A DNA stretch of 64,000 nucleotides. It comes from Arthrobacter sp. ISL-95 (GTDB lineage Bacteria > Actinomycetota > Actinomycetes > Actinomycetales > Micrococcaceae). The notes under the pieces are model-generated. The model worked only from the letters and a program-made list of their open reading frames with translations, did not search any database and was not told the origin of the DNA. Where the stretch lies: assembly GCF_018613695.1 (NCBI RefSeq), contig NZ_JAGGPR010000005.1, forward strand, positions 803,571 to 867,570. Direction: 5' to 3'. Numbering within the stretch: the first letter of the stretch is position 1; every line of letters begins with the position of its first letter. Of this stretch, positions 10,863 through 20,261 are shown piece after piece. The position numbers and the translations under genes are program-made.

Positions 10863-11780
10863 GTGACCACAACCTATAACTGCACTTCCGAGGACCAGCG
10901 GACTGAAGGGCTCCAGCATGCCCAACGCGCGATCAGCGAAAAGAAGTGCGTCGTGCTGCCAACGGACACCGTCTACGGTATTGCTGCAGACGCTTTTTCG
11001 CCGTTGGCCGTGACCATGTTGTTGGCCTCCAAAGGGCGCAGCCGGCAGATGCCCCCTCCTGTCCTGATTCCCCGGATCAACGCCTTGGACGGACTTGCCA
11101 CGGACGTTCCCGCGGATGCCCGGGCGCTGGCTCAGGCTTTTTGGCCCGGTGGTCTCACACTGATCCTGCACGCGCAGCCATCCCTGGACTGGGACCTCGG
11201 CGAAACCAAGGGCACCGTTGCCCTCAGGATGCCCGATGACCAGATCGCCTTGGAACTCCTTGGACTCACTGGTCCCTTGGCTGTTTCTTCCGCCAATCGG
11301 ACGGGTCAGGAAGCGGCGCAGACAGCCTCCGAGGCCCGTCTTCAACTGGCTGAGTCCGTTGAGGTTTATCTTGAAGGCGGCTTCCGTCCGGTCAAGGGCA
11401 CTGCTGCCTTGCCCTCGACGATCGTCGACGCTACCTCCATTCCTTTCCGCGTAGTGCGCCAAGGAGCCATCGAGCTGGAGCGGCTCCGCGAGATCGTTCC
11501 CTCGATCCTCGGGGTTGGAGAAGCTATTCCTGCAGAGTTGCCGGCTGCGGACGACGCGGCAGCTGAAGAACCCCAAGTTGAAGAAGCTGCAGTCGAAGAA
11601 GCCGCGGGAGATGCTGTTGCCGAAAGTGCATCAGCGTCTGCCGTTGACGCTGTGGCTCCCCGGGATGAGGCCCCAACAATGGACGACGCGCCGGCCGAAG
11701 TGACCGAAGCCGCCGCCGTCGAGGACCCAACCCAAGACACGGTAAAGCCGGAGGCCTCCAGCGAAGCAAAATCCGAATGA
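10863..11780 (+). CDS. L-threonylcarbamoyladenylate synthase (TsaC/Sua5 family) with acidic C-terminal tail
   Basis: Makes threonylcarbamoyl-AMP from threonine, bicarbonate and ATP for t6A37 modification of ANN-decoding tRNAs. The core (about residues 18-215) has the YrdC motifs VLPTDTVYGIAADAF, KGRS, WPGGLTLIL, and VALRMPDD, plus SSANRTGQ. After it comes a tail of about 85 residues rich in Ala, Glu and Asp that lacks a Sua5 domain signature and looks disordered. Start GTG at 10863 is 12 bases after prmC. The 3' end overlaps the next gene by 4 bases (ATGA), so the glycosyltransferase is probably coupled to it. Confidence 0.92.
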   Translation: MTTTYNCTSEDQRTEGLQHAQRAISEKKCVVLPTDTVYGIAADAFSPLAVTMLLASKGRSRQMPPPVLIPRINALDGLATDVPADARALAQAFWPGGLTLILHAQPSLDWDLGETKGTVALRMPDDQIALELLGLTGPLAVSSANRTGQEAAQTASEARLQLAESVEVYLEGGFRPVKGTAALPSTIVDATSIPFRVVRQGAIELERLREIVPSILGVGEAIPAELPAADDAAAEEPQVEEAAVEEAAGDAVAESASASAVDAVAPRDEAPTMDDAPAEVTEAAAVEDPTQDTVKPEASSEAKSE

Positions 11781-12562
11781 TCCCGGAGCGCCAACGCGTC
11801 CCCGTCCTTGACGTCGACGCCACGCCGATGCGCGTCGACGAGGTTATTGATGCCATGGGCGGGCTGATCGCAGCCGGAACAACCGCCACCGTTCTTGGAC
11901 ACAACCTTCACAGCATCACGTTGTTTCACTCCCGTCCGGATGTCCGTTCTTTGTATGAGAACAGCTCGGTTGTCCTCTTGGACGGAGCTCCGGTAGCGAT
12001 GCTTTGGGGGTTCGCCCACAAGCGTCAACTCCAATCGCCGGATGAGGGAACCATGGCTTATCGCCTCGGATCCATGGACTGGATCCCGGAGCTGGGGAAG
12101 GTCAAGGGGCTGGAGCGGATCGCCGTAGTCGGCGCCGGCCGGACCGCCAATACGAAGGCGGTCGCGAGGTTGCGCTCCATGATTCCCGGTGCAACAGTGG
12201 ACGGCATGCCCGGTGAGGGGTGGGACAGCGCCCTGGAAGACGGGGTAGTGGACTGGCTAACGGATTTCCGTCCGCAACTGGTGCTGATGGGACTGGGGAT
12301 GCCCCTTCAGGAGACTGTCCTTCACCGCAGGCTCGCCCATTTGCCCCCTGCCCTTTATTGCGCCGTGGGTGGTGCCATAGAACAGGTTGCGGGCATCCAA
12401 AAACTTGCGCCGCGCTGGCTGGGACGCTTAGGACTCGAGTGGGCCTGGCGCCTGCTCCTTCACCCGGACCGCGTGGCCTACAGAGTTTTCGTTGAACCTT
12501 GGAAGCTGGCAGGTCTGCTGATCGGACGCCGCTTCCAACCATCCAAGACCAAAGGCAAGTAA
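11777..12562 (+). CDS. WecG/TagA/CpsF family glycosyltransferase
   Basis: GT26-family enzyme; relatives transfer N-acetylmannosamine(uronic acid) or similar sugars to undecaprenyl-PP-GlcNAc on the inner face of the membrane. The 261-residue protein has the family segments GHNLHSITLFHSRPDVR, VVLLDGAPVAMLW, VGAGR, and LVLMGLGMPLQE followed by CAVGG. It overlaps the TsaC-like gene by 4 bases and abuts the next glycosyltransferase without a gap. With WecA (13800) it could build the GlcNAc-ManNAc linkage of a cell wall glycopolymer; the exact sugar is not shown by the sequence. Confidence 0.88.
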   Translation: MIPERQRVPVLDVDATPMRVDEVIDAMGGLIAAGTTATVLGHNLHSITLFHSRPDVRSLYENSSVVLLDGAPVAMLWGFAHKRQLQSPDEGTMAYRLGSMDWIPELGKVKGLERIAVVGAGRTANTKAVARLRSMIPGATVDGMPGEGWDSALEDGVVDWLTDFRPQLVLMGLGMPLQETVLHRRLAHLPPALYCAVGGAIEQVAGIQKLAPRWLGRLGLEWAWRLLLHPDRVAYRVFVEPWKLAGLLIGRRFQPSKTKGK

Positions 12563-13519
12563 ATGACGTTCCACCCCGTCGTGGTCGCTGTCGTAGTGAC
12601 CTATAACCGGCGTGAACTCCTTCAGACCACCCTGGAGGGCATCGCTGCAGGCACTCAGGTGCCGGACGCCGTCGTCATCGTGGACAACGCCTCCACGGAC
12701 GGAACCGCAGGTTTCCTCCAGCAGTACCAAAGTCCGCTGACCACGGATGTGGTGACGTTGAACACCAACGTGGGCGGTGCAGGTGGTTTCGTCGTCGGCA
12801 TGGAACGTGCTCTGCTCGACCACGGCGCGGACCATGTGTGGATCATGGACGACGACACCGAACCGCAGCCTGATGCCCTCCGCGAAGCTATGGACATCTC
12901 CGAGTCCTACCTCAAGGAAACAGGGGAGGCCCCGGCATTCATCGCAAGCCGTGTGGTGTGGACTGATGGCCGCGACCACCCTATGAACCGCATGCGGCCG
13001 CGGATGGGCGCAAGCGAGAACCAGCGCAGCGCCGCAGTCCGGCTGGGTGCAACCCAAATCCGGAGTGCTTCTTTCGTGTCGGTGTTGATTCGTGCTGAGG
13101 AGATCAGACAGCACGGCCTGCCCATAGCGGACTACTTCATCTGGAACGACGACCTGGAATACACCGCCAGGATTTCCCGTCGGGGGACCGCATTGGCCAC
13201 CAACGCGTCGGTGGCCAATCACCACACGAAGGTGTTCGGCGACGCCGGTGCGGATCCGGGTCCGCGCTTCTACTACGAAGTGCGAAACAAGCTCTGGGTC
13301 TACACCCGCTCGAACGCTTTGGCGCCGTGGGAGAAGATCTTGTTTACAGGCGCTTCACTGCGCAACTGGACCCGCACGATTGCTGCCTCGCCAAATCGCA
13401 AAGTGCTGTTGGCCGGGCTTCTCAAAGGCCTGCGCCACAGCCTGAAAGCCCCACGCTCCAACGCCCAGGTGCTGAACGGGATCTACGCACTGCGTAACGT
13501 CCAAGAGCCTGTCAGGTAG
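12563..13519 (+). CDS. Family 2 glycosyltransferase (galactofuranosyl/rhamnosyl-transferase-like)
   Basis: A GT-A fold inverting glycosyltransferase. The 318-residue protein shows VAVVVTYNRRELL, VIVDNASTDGT for the nucleotide site, IMDDDTEP for the metal-binding DXD, and WNDDLEYTARISRRG, a segment typical of GlfT-like and rhamnosyl enzymes. There are no clear transmembrane helices, so it probably works at the inner face of the membrane on a lipid-linked acceptor. The start codon directly follows the stop of the GT26 gene, which fits one pathway. The donor sugar cannot be told from sequence. Confidence 0.88.
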   Translation: MTFHPVVVAVVVTYNRRELLQTTLEGIAAGTQVPDAVVIVDNASTDGTAGFLQQYQSPLTTDVVTLNTNVGGAGGFVVGMERALLDHGADHVWIMDDDTEPQPDALREAMDISESYLKETGEAPAFIASRVVWTDGRDHPMNRMRPRMGASENQRSAAVRLGATQIRSASFVSVLIRAEEIRQHGLPIADYFIWNDDLEYTARISRRGTALATNASVANHHTKVFGDAGADPGPRFYYEVRNKLWVYTRSNALAPWEKILFTGASLRNWTRTIAASPNRKVLLAGLLKGLRHSLKAPRSNAQVLNGIYALRNVQEPVR

Positions 13520-13799
13520 CAGTTTCGCGGCTTGAATCCCAGCCAAACACGCTGGGGCTTGGCGGCTGCGTCACAGGGTGGTCACGGCCATTGGCATTAG
13601 TATCGTGACTAGAGTCCACAGAAATCCCGCAACATTCGGCACAGCCGGTGCAGGCATGGCGACGGAGTAGTTCCATTTATCCAAAGACAGATTTCCACAC
13701 CTTGAGCTGCCCACAACCCGACGGCATTCAATCCCGCCGGCTGCATTCGAAGGCCCATTCTTACCATCTGGTGTGCAGGCTGCTCTCCGGGGCCGCCTC
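13520..13799 (+). other. Intergenic region between GT2 gene and wecA
   Basis: The 280 bases hold no supportable gene. A weak 6-bp hairpin (13538-13543/13551-13556) lies just after the GT2 stop. TANNNT-like boxes occur at 13610-13615 (TAGAGT) and 13762-13767 (TACCAT), but neither has a good -35, so no promoter is assigned. Confidence 0.4.
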
Positions 13800-14912
13800 A
13801 TGATCATGTACATGCTGATGGCCCTCACGGCGGCTGTTGTGTCATATGCCGGGACGTGGGGCGCCCGCGTGGTGGGAAACAAGCTGCGGTTGTACCAACC
13901 CATCCGTAGCCGTGACATGCACTCGGCCTTGATCTCCAAACTCGGCGGGTTGGGCATTTTTGTGGGCTTCTTCGCCGCGCTGGTGGTGGCGAGCAATTCC
14001 TTCTTCGTCAAGGACATTTTCCGGCACAACGATGCCCCTTGGGGGATCCTGGCCGGTGCCGTGGTGATCGTCGCCGTGGGGGTGGCGGATGACATCCTGG
14101 ACATCCGTTGGTGGATCAAACTGTTGGGCCAGGCCGCAGCTGCCTTCATTGTGGCCGTCTGGGGCGTGCGGATGTCTGTTGTGCCCTTCATCCCGGAACC
14201 GATTTTCCTTGAGTCCGAAGTAGTCCAGATTGTGCTGACCGCCATGCTCATTGTCACCACCATGAATGCCGTCAACTTCATTGATGGACTGGACGGATTG
14301 GCAGCCGGAGTGGCAATCATCGGGGGCGGAGCCTTCTTCCTCACGGCGTACTGGGTTCACCGGAACAACCCATCCACCGACAACTCAGATCTCGCAACAC
14401 TCCTGATGGCCATTCTCGTGGGCAGTTGCATCGGGTTCCTGCCGCACAACTGGTTCCCGGCCAAGATCTTCATGGGCGACTCAGGGGCCATGCTTATTGG
14501 TTTGCTCATGGCTTCCGCCGGTGTGGTGGCCACGGGGCAGATCGGCTCCGGCCTTTATGACCGCGCCAACGGTATCCCCACCATCGTCCCCATCTTGCTG
14601 CCCTTCGCCGTGTTGTCTCTTCCCCTCCTTGATTTGGGGATGGCCGTTGTGCGAAGAACGGCCCGGGGCCAGTCGCCCTGGTCCGCTGACCGCGGGCACC
14701 TCCACCACAAATTGGTTGACCTTGGATACTCACACCGCAGCGCCGTCGTCATGCTCTATGTCTGGACGTGCATTCTCGCGTTCGGCGGCGTTGCCTTTGC
14801 TGTGTTCCCCTGGCAAATCGTGCTCATTGTCCTCATAGTGGCAGCGCTTGTCATGGCTGCCGTGACCGCGTGGCCCTACTTCACCCGGAAATCGGCGCGG
14901 CCGGGGGAGTAG
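13800..14912 (+). CDS. wecA: Undecaprenyl-phosphate GlcNAc-1-phosphate transferase (WecA/TagO type)
   Basis: Polytopic membrane enzyme that moves a HexNAc-1-phosphate from UDP-GlcNAc to undecaprenyl phosphate, starting teichoic acid-like or arabinogalactan-type polymers. The 370-residue protein has about ten hydrophobic segments and the family motifs VADDILD, NFIDGLDGLAAG, FMGDSGAMLIG, and HLHHKLVDLG. ATG at 13800 is chosen; GTG at 13773 is an in-frame alternative. Its place between a tsaC-like gene and the ATP synthase operon matches mycobacterial rfe. MraY function is unlikely given the HLHHKL type of histidine motif. Confidence 0.92.
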   Translation: MIMYMLMALTAAVVSYAGTWGARVVGNKLRLYQPIRSRDMHSALISKLGGLGIFVGFFAALVVASNSFFVKDIFRHNDAPWGILAGAVVIVAVGVADDILDIRWWIKLLGQAAAAFIVAVWGVRMSVVPFIPEPIFLESEVVQIVLTAMLIVTTMNAVNFIDGLDGLAAGVAIIGGGAFFLTAYWVHRNNPSTDNSDLATLLMAILVGSCIGFLPHNWFPAKIFMGDSGAMLIGLLMASAGVVATGQIGSGLYDRANGIPTIVPILLPFAVLSLPLLDLGMAVVRRTARGQSPWSADRGHLHHKLVDLGYSHRSAVVMLYVWTCILAFGGVAFAVFPWQIVLIVLIVAALVMAAVTAWPYFTRKSARPGE

Positions 14913-14949
14913 TTGTGACGGCCGGTTATGGTCACAGTTCTATCTCATG

Positions 14950-14955
14950 TAGAAT
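14950..14955 (+). promoter_or_regulatory. Candidate -10 box of the atp operon
   Basis: TAGAAT with a weak -35 (TTATGG, 14926-14931, spacer 18). It lies 77 bases before atpI and is the best promoter-like site in the 119-base gap after wecA. Confidence 0.5.
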
Positions 14956-15031
14956 TCTTTCTGCGGACAGTCACTCGCCCGTAACCCCACTTTGAGAATA
15001 TGGCACCTGTGCCACGAGGATTGGTATCCCC

Positions 15032-15523
15032 ATGACATCCAACGCCGAAACCGGACGCCCGTCCGGTAGACGTGGTGTTGGATCCGTTGGTAAACCGTCC
15101 TCGTTGTGGCTCCGGTTGCTTCTTATCAGCGCCGCAGCAGCAGTGGCAGCCACTGCCATCACTTGCGTGATCGCGGCCTTCATGAACGGCGGGCAGGGGG
15201 CGCTATCAGCAGCGTTCGGCGCCGTGCTGGTCATGCTCTTCTTTGGGATCAGCCTTCTGATCGGTCACTTTGTTGGCCGTAACAACCCCTCCGGCGCAGT
15301 CGGCCTCTTTGTTGCAACATATTTCATCAAGGTGGTCGGATTTGCCGTTGTGCTGTTTGTACTCGGCGCTCCGGAATGGCTCCACGGCCGGTGGTTCCTC
15401 ATTGGCGCCGTGGTCACGGTTGTCTTCTGGCAAGCCGCCGAAATCTACGCCTTCAGCAAGGCCCGCCTGCAGATCTACAACGATCCTGATGAGCAGAAAG
15501 GTGGCCCGGATGTCTCCGCGTAA
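15032..15523 (+). CDS. atpI: ATP synthase subunit I (AtpI-like membrane protein)
   Basis: A 163-residue protein with a charged N-terminus and four hydrophobic segments (about residues 28-50, 58-82, 92-112, 117-137), ending in a charged tail. This size and shape, and its place before an AtpZ-like gene and atpB, fit the AtpI family, which helps c-ring assembly or Mg handling in other bacteria. The sequence itself is poorly conserved, so the call rests on position and topology. It overlaps the next gene by 14 bases. Confidence 0.8.
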   Translation: MTSNAETGRPSGRRGVGSVGKPSSLWLRLLLISAAAAVAATAITCVIAAFMNGGQGALSAAFGAVLVMLFFGISLLIGHFVGRNNPSGAVGLFVATYFIKVVGFAVVLFVLGAPEWLHGRWFLIGAVVTVVFWQAAEIYAFSKARLQIYNDPDEQKGGPDVSA

Positions 15524-15845
15524 GCGCTATTCACGCCCGGCCGCCGATGCTCAGCAAGCTGTCAACCGCGGTGAATCTGCAGAAGCCGGAAACGACGGCG
15601 GATACAACGCCGGCATTGCCGTCTTCAGCTACATCATTGGCGGGATCATTGTCTGGAGTTTGATAGGCTGGGGTCTGGATAATCTGTGGGGGACCCGCTG
15701 GATTGTGCTCCTTGGCGCTCTGCTGGGAGCCGCAGGAGGGTTCTATCTTTCCCATATGCACGGCCTCACCAGGCAAAGCTCCTCTTCTGGCGAGAGCAAC
15801 GCAGACAGCGGTCCGTCCACGGACGGGGACAGTAATGCCAAATAA
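15510..15845 (+). CDS. AtpZ-like (ATPase gene 1 family) small membrane protein
   Basis: A 111-residue protein with two transmembrane helices joined by LDNLWGTRW: the pattern SYIIGGIIVWSLIGWGLD, then GALLGAAGGFYLSHMH, matches the AtpZ/AtpI-related family (YxxG..GxxLD..xGTxP..GxxxGxxxGF). The tail is Ser/Gly/Asp-rich and probably cytosolic. ATG at 15510 lies inside the 3' end of atpI in another frame, so translation is likely coupled. In Firmicutes AtpZ precedes AtpI; here it follows. It may form a channel or assembly factor with AtpI, as known for those families. Confidence 0.75.
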   Translation: MSPRKRYSRPAADAQQAVNRGESAEAGNDGGYNAGIAVFSYIIGGIIVWSLIGWGLDNLWGTRWIVLLGALLGAAGGFYLSHMHGLTRQSSSSGESNADSGPSTDGDSNAK

Positions 15846-15926
15846 TTTCACAAGGAATGCAGATGCGTCCAACGCGTCCAAACTCCAACCAATGCCCAAT
15901 GATGGACACAGCAGAGAGGAAACGCG

Positions 15927-16727
15927 TTGATCGCGCTTGCGCTCCCCGCCCAGGATTCGGGGTCATTCACCCCACCCGGAATCGACGAAATGCACCTGCC
16001 GGCAATCCTGCCTTGGGGTGCGCACGATGGCTTCTCCAAGCAGATGTTGCTGGTGATCCTTTCGGTCGTCATTATCGCTACATTCTTCATCCTCGCTGCA
16101 CGTAAGCAGCAGCTGGTTCCCGGCAAGCTGCAGTTCGCAGGCGAGATGGCCTACGGTTTCGTCCGTAACGGCATCGCCAAGGACATCATCGGCGGCAAGG
16201 ACTTCATCAAGTACGTGCCGCTGCTGTTCAGCCTGTTCTTCTTCATTCTGGTGAACAACATCTACGGCGCCATCCCGGTGATCCAGCTTCCGACCTTCTC
16301 GCACGTAGGCGGCGCCTATGTCATGGCCGGAATTGTGTACTTCACCTGGATCATCATCGGCATCAAGAAGAACGGCCTGAAGTACTTCAAGCTCGCCACC
16401 GTTCCTTCCGGCGTCCCGTGGTACATCCTGCCCATCGTGGTACCGATCGAAATCATCTCCAACTTCCTGGTCCGCCCGGTCACGCACAGCCTCCGTCTGT
16501 TCGCCACCATGCTGGCCGGTCACTTGATCGTCATGCTTGCCGGTTCCGGCATCGAGTTCCTTGTCATGCAGGAGAACGTCCTGCTCAAGGGTGCGTCGGT
16601 ACTGGTCCTGGTAGGCGCTGTAGCCATGTACATGCTCGAAGCACTGATCATGGCCCTGCAGGCTTACGTGTTCACACTGTTGACCGCGATCTACATCGAA
16701 GGCGCCCTGCACGCCGACAGCCACTAA
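15927..16727 (+). CDS. atpB: ATP synthase subunit a
   Basis: Membrane stator subunit that forms the proton half-channels against the c-ring. The 266-residue protein has the essential arginine in RPVTHSLRLFATMLAGHLI (fourth core helix), a position usually followed by FAN rather than FAT. Five to six transmembrane segments are visible. Translation starts with TTG at 15927, since the ribosome binding site GAGAGGA (15914-15920) sits six bases upstream and no ATG is available before the conserved region. It is the first structural gene of atpBEFHAGDC. Confidence 0.95.
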   Translation: MIALALPAQDSGSFTPPGIDEMHLPAILPWGAHDGFSKQMLLVILSVVIIATFFILAARKQQLVPGKLQFAGEMAYGFVRNGIAKDIIGGKDFIKYVPLLFSLFFFILVNNIYGAIPVIQLPTFSHVGGAYVMAGIVYFTWIIIGIKKNGLKYFKLATVPSGVPWYILPIVVPIEIISNFLVRPVTHSLRLFATMLAGHLIVMLAGSGIEFLVMQENVLLKGASVLVLVGAVAMYMLEALIMALQAYVFTLLTAIYIEGALHADSH

Positions 16728-16807
16728 GCTCCCAAAAACTTCCCCTCGCGGGGATGAAGCAACCCAAACAACCTGCCGCACGGGCGGCATCTTGAAAGGA
16801 AGAAAAA

Positions 16808-17026
16808 ATGGAAGGCACCATCAACGGCTCCCTCAACCTCATCGGCTACGGTCTCTCGGCCATCGGCGGTGGTATCGGTGTGGGTCTCGTGTTCGCCGCG
16901 TACATCAACGGTGTTGCACGTCAGCCGGAAGCTCAGCGTGTGCTGCAGCCGATCGCGTTCCTTGGCCTGGCACTGACTGAAGCTCTTGCCATCCTCGGCC
17001 TCGTCTTCGCTTTCGTTCTTTCCTAA
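16808..17026 (+). CDS. atpE: ATP synthase subunit c
   Basis: A 72-residue hairpin proteolipid that forms the rotor ring. Two transmembrane helices flank the polar loop ARQPEAQR; the proton-carrying carboxylate is Glu58 in LTEALAIL. The glycine-rich first helix (AIGGGIGVG) is typical. The ribosome binding site GAAAGGAAG precedes the ATG, and the gene lies 80 bases after atpB. No sodium-binding signature is evident, so proton coupling is inferred. Confidence 0.97.
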   Translation: MEGTINGSLNLIGYGLSAIGGGIGVGLVFAAYINGVARQPEAQRVLQPIAFLGLALTEALAILGLVFAFVLS

Positions 17027-17074
17027 TAATAAGAACCCAAGCGAATTCGACGCACGAGTAGATAGGACGGGTGA

Positions 17075-17634
<560 letters not shown>

Positions 17635-17635
<1 letters not shown>

Positions 17636-18462
17636 TGGCAGGTATATCGAGCGAATCGCTGACCACAGCGCTGGCGCAGTTGGAAGCCAAGCTTCCCTTC
17701 GCCTCGCTGCAGTTGGCTAAGGACCTCTTCGGAATCCTGGGAACGGTGGACAGCTCGGCTGGCTTGCGCCGCGCCCTGACTGACCCGTCCCGTTCCGGTG
17801 ACGAGAAGTCGGCGCTGGTCAAGCAGCTGGTTGGCGGAAAAGTCTCCGCTGATGCTGCTGAAATTGCAGGCGGATTGGCCAGCTCGCGCTGGGCATCGGC
17901 ACGCGATATCGGCGATGCACTCGAGACGCTTGCTGCCACGGTTGTCATTGCCGTAGCTGAAAACAAGTCGGCCGTTTCTGCCTCCGGTATTACGGGGCTG
18001 GAAGAGCTGGAAAACGATCTGTTTGCCTTCAACCAGACCGTCGCCTCCAGCCACGAAGTACAACGTGCTCTGTCTGAGCCGCAGGCATCTCCCGCGGCGA
18101 AGATTGCACTGGCTGAGAAACTTGTTCCTGGCAGCAGCGAGGAAGCAAAAGTTCTCATCAGCCAGGCAGTTACGCAGCCGCGCGGTGTCAAGCCGAGCAA
18201 GCTCGTCGATTCATTCGCCAAGCTTGCAGCCAAGCGTCAGCAGCGCTGGATTGCAACTGTCAGCGTTACCCGTCCGTTGACGGAAACGCAGGCCAGTCGT
18301 CTGCAGGCCGGGCTGGATGCCCTGTACGGCCGCGAACTGAAGGTCAACCTCAATGTAGACCCCGCACTGATCGGTGGAATCCGGGTCCAGGTGGGTGACG
18401 AAGTGCTTGACGCTTCGGTTATCGCCCGTCTGACCGAACTCCGCCGCCAGCTCGCTGGCTAG
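17635..18462 (+). CDS. atpH: ATP synthase subunit delta
   Basis: Stator subunit linking the b dimer to the top of the alpha3beta3 head. The protein is 275 residues, longer than the about 177 residues of E. coli delta, as is usual in Micrococcales; the conserved C-terminal segment reads VNVDPALIGGIRVQVGDEVLDASV followed by RLTELRRQL. In mycobacteria delta is fused to a b-type domain, but no transmembrane helix is present here. The start overlaps atpF by one base; 85 bases separate its end from atpA. Confidence 0.95.
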
Positions 18463-18547
18463 CGAAGACAAAGCACAACTTAACTGATATAAAACCCGGT
18501 CATCGTGAGCAACGATGATCACGAAAACAGGAGAGCAGGGACTGCAG

Positions 18548-20185
18548 ATGGCCGAATTGACCATCAACGCCGACGACGTCCGTAATGCGTTGAACGAGTT
18601 CGCGGCGTCCTACGAACCCGGTAACGCAGAGCGCGTAGAGGTTGGTCGTGTGACCACCGCAAGTGACGGCATCGCCCGTGTTGAGGGTCTTCCCTCGGTC
18701 ATGGCGAACGAGCTGCTTCGCTTCGAAGATGGCACGCTGGGCCTGGCCCAGAACCTTGACGTCCGCGAGATCGGTGTCATTATCCTCGGTGACTTCACCG
18801 GTATTGAAGAAGGCCAGGAAGTTCACCGCACCGGTGAGATCCTGTCCGTTCCGGTTGGCGACGCCTTCCTGGGTCGCGTTGTCGACCCCCTGGGCCAGCC
18901 CATCGATGACCTCGGCGAGATCAAGGCCGAGGCCACCCGTGCACTGGAACTTCAGGCTCCGGGCGTTACCGAACGCAAGTCGGTTCACGAACCGATGCAG
19001 ACCGGCCTCAAGGCTATCGACGCCATGATTCCGATCGGCCGCGGCCAGCGTCAGCTGATCATTGGTGACCGCCAGACCGGCAAGACTGCCATCGCTGTGG
19101 ACACCATCATCAACCAGAAGGCCAACTGGGCTTCGGGAGATGTCACCAAGCAGGTACGTTGCGTCTACGTTGGTGTTGGCCAGAAGGCTTCCACCATTGC
19201 AGCCGTCCGTCAGACCCTCGAGGACCACGGCGCACTGGAGTACACCACCATCGTGGCGTCCCCTGCCTCTGACCCCGCTGGCTTCAAGTACTTGGCACCG
19301 TATGCAGGTTCGGCCATCGGCCAGCACTGGATGTACGGCGGCAAGCACGTTCTGGTGATCTTCGATGACCTGTCCAAGCAGGCCGAAGCCTACCGCGCCG
19401 TTTCCCTGCTTCTTCGTCGTCCGCCGGGACGCGAAGCATACCCGGGTGACGTTTTCTACTTGCACTCCCGCCTGCTGGAGCGTTGTGCCAAGCTCTCCGA
19501 CGAGCTCGGTGCGGGTTCGATGACCGGTCTTCCGATCGTCGAAACCAAGGCAAACGACGTCTCCGCTTACATCCCCACCAACGTGATCTCCATTACCGAT
19601 GGTCAGATCTTCCTCCAGTCGGATCTCTTCAACGCCAACCAGCGTCCCGCTGTTGACGTTGGTGTGTCTGTCTCCCGCGTTGGTGGCGCTGCACAGGTCA
19701 AGTCCATGAAGAAGGTCTCCGGTACCTTGAAGTTGGACTTGGCTCAGTACCGCGACATGCAGGCATTCGCCATGTTCGCCTCTGACCTGGATGCTGCTTC
19801 CCGTCAGCAGCTGACCCGTGGTGCACGCCTGATGGAACTGCTGAAGCAGGGCCAGTACTCACCGTTCCCTGTTGAGAACCAGGTTGTTTCCATCTGGGCC
19901 GGCACCAACGGTTACTTGGACGACGTTCCGGTTGAGGACATCAGCCGCTTCGAGTCCGAGTTCCTGGAGCACCTCACGCACAAGTCCTCAATCCTGACCA
20001 CGCTGGCTCAGACCAACGTCCTGGATGACGACACCGCTGCAGCTTTGAAGGAAGCCATTGTTTCCTTCAAGAAGGGCTTCTTCGGCGAGGGCGACAACCA
20101 CTTGGTTGGCGCTGGCCACGAGGAGCACGCAGCGATCTCCGGCGGCGACGTCGACCAGGAAAAGATCGTCAAGCAGAAGCGCTAG
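18548..20185 (+). CDS. atpA: ATP synthase subunit alpha
   Basis: Non-catalytic nucleotide-binding subunit of F1, 545 residues. Motifs include the P-loop GDRQTGKTA, the VGQKAS and ALEYTTIV segments, and [14 protein letters not shown] near the alpha-beta interface. ATG at 18548, in a purine-rich context, gives the conserved start [11 protein letters not shown]; an in-frame ATG 33 bases upstream is less likely. The tail of about 30 residues ([23 protein letters not shown]) resembles the C-terminal extension seen in actinobacterial alpha subunits, which in mycobacteria limits ATP hydrolysis. A strong hairpin follows before atpG. Confidence 0.97.
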   Translation: MAELTINADDVRNALNEFAASYEPGNAERVEVGRVTTASDGIARVEGLPSVMANELLRFEDGTLGLAQNLDVREIGVIILGDFTGIEEGQEVHRTGEILSVPVGDAFLGRVVDPLGQPIDDLGEIKAEATRALELQAPGVTERKSVHEPMQTGLKAIDAMIPIGRGQRQLIIGDRQTGKTAIAVDTIINQKANWASGDVTKQVRCVYVGVGQKASTIAAVRQTLEDHGALEYTTIVASPASDPAGFKYLAPYAGSAIGQHWMYGGKHVLVIFDDLSKQAEAYRAVSLLLRRPPGREAYPGDVFYLHSRLLERCAKLSDELGAGSMTGLPIVETKANDVSAYIPTNVISITDGQIFLQSDLFNANQRPAVDVGVSVSRVGGAAQVKSMKKVSGTLKLDLAQYRDMQAFAMFASDLDAASRQQLTRGARLMELLKQGQYSPFPVENQVVSIWAGTNGYLDDVPVEDISRFESEFLEHLTHKSSILTTLAQTNVLDDDTAAALKEAIVSFKKGFFGEGDNHLVGAGHEEHAAISGGDVDQEKIVKQKR

Positions 20186-20195
20186 TTCCGATCAC

Positions 20196-20233
20196 CTGCT
20201 CTGCCGGGGTCCGCACGGGCCCCGGCAGGGCAG
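20196..20233 (+). other. Strong RNA hairpin between atpA and atpG
   Basis: Arms 20196-20209 and 20220-20233 pair over 14 bp with one G-U pair and a 10-base loop. No T-run follows, so it is not a full terminator. It may protect or process the mRNA within the atp operon. Confidence 0.75.
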
Positions 20234-20261
20234 CACATCGGAAACTTAGGAAAGGATAAGT

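Noticed and set aside
13773..13799. Upstream GTG start for wecA
   Set aside because: ATG at 13800 gives an N-terminus beginning at the first membrane helix, which I recall as typical of Arthrobacter homologues; the GTG has no better ribosome binding site.
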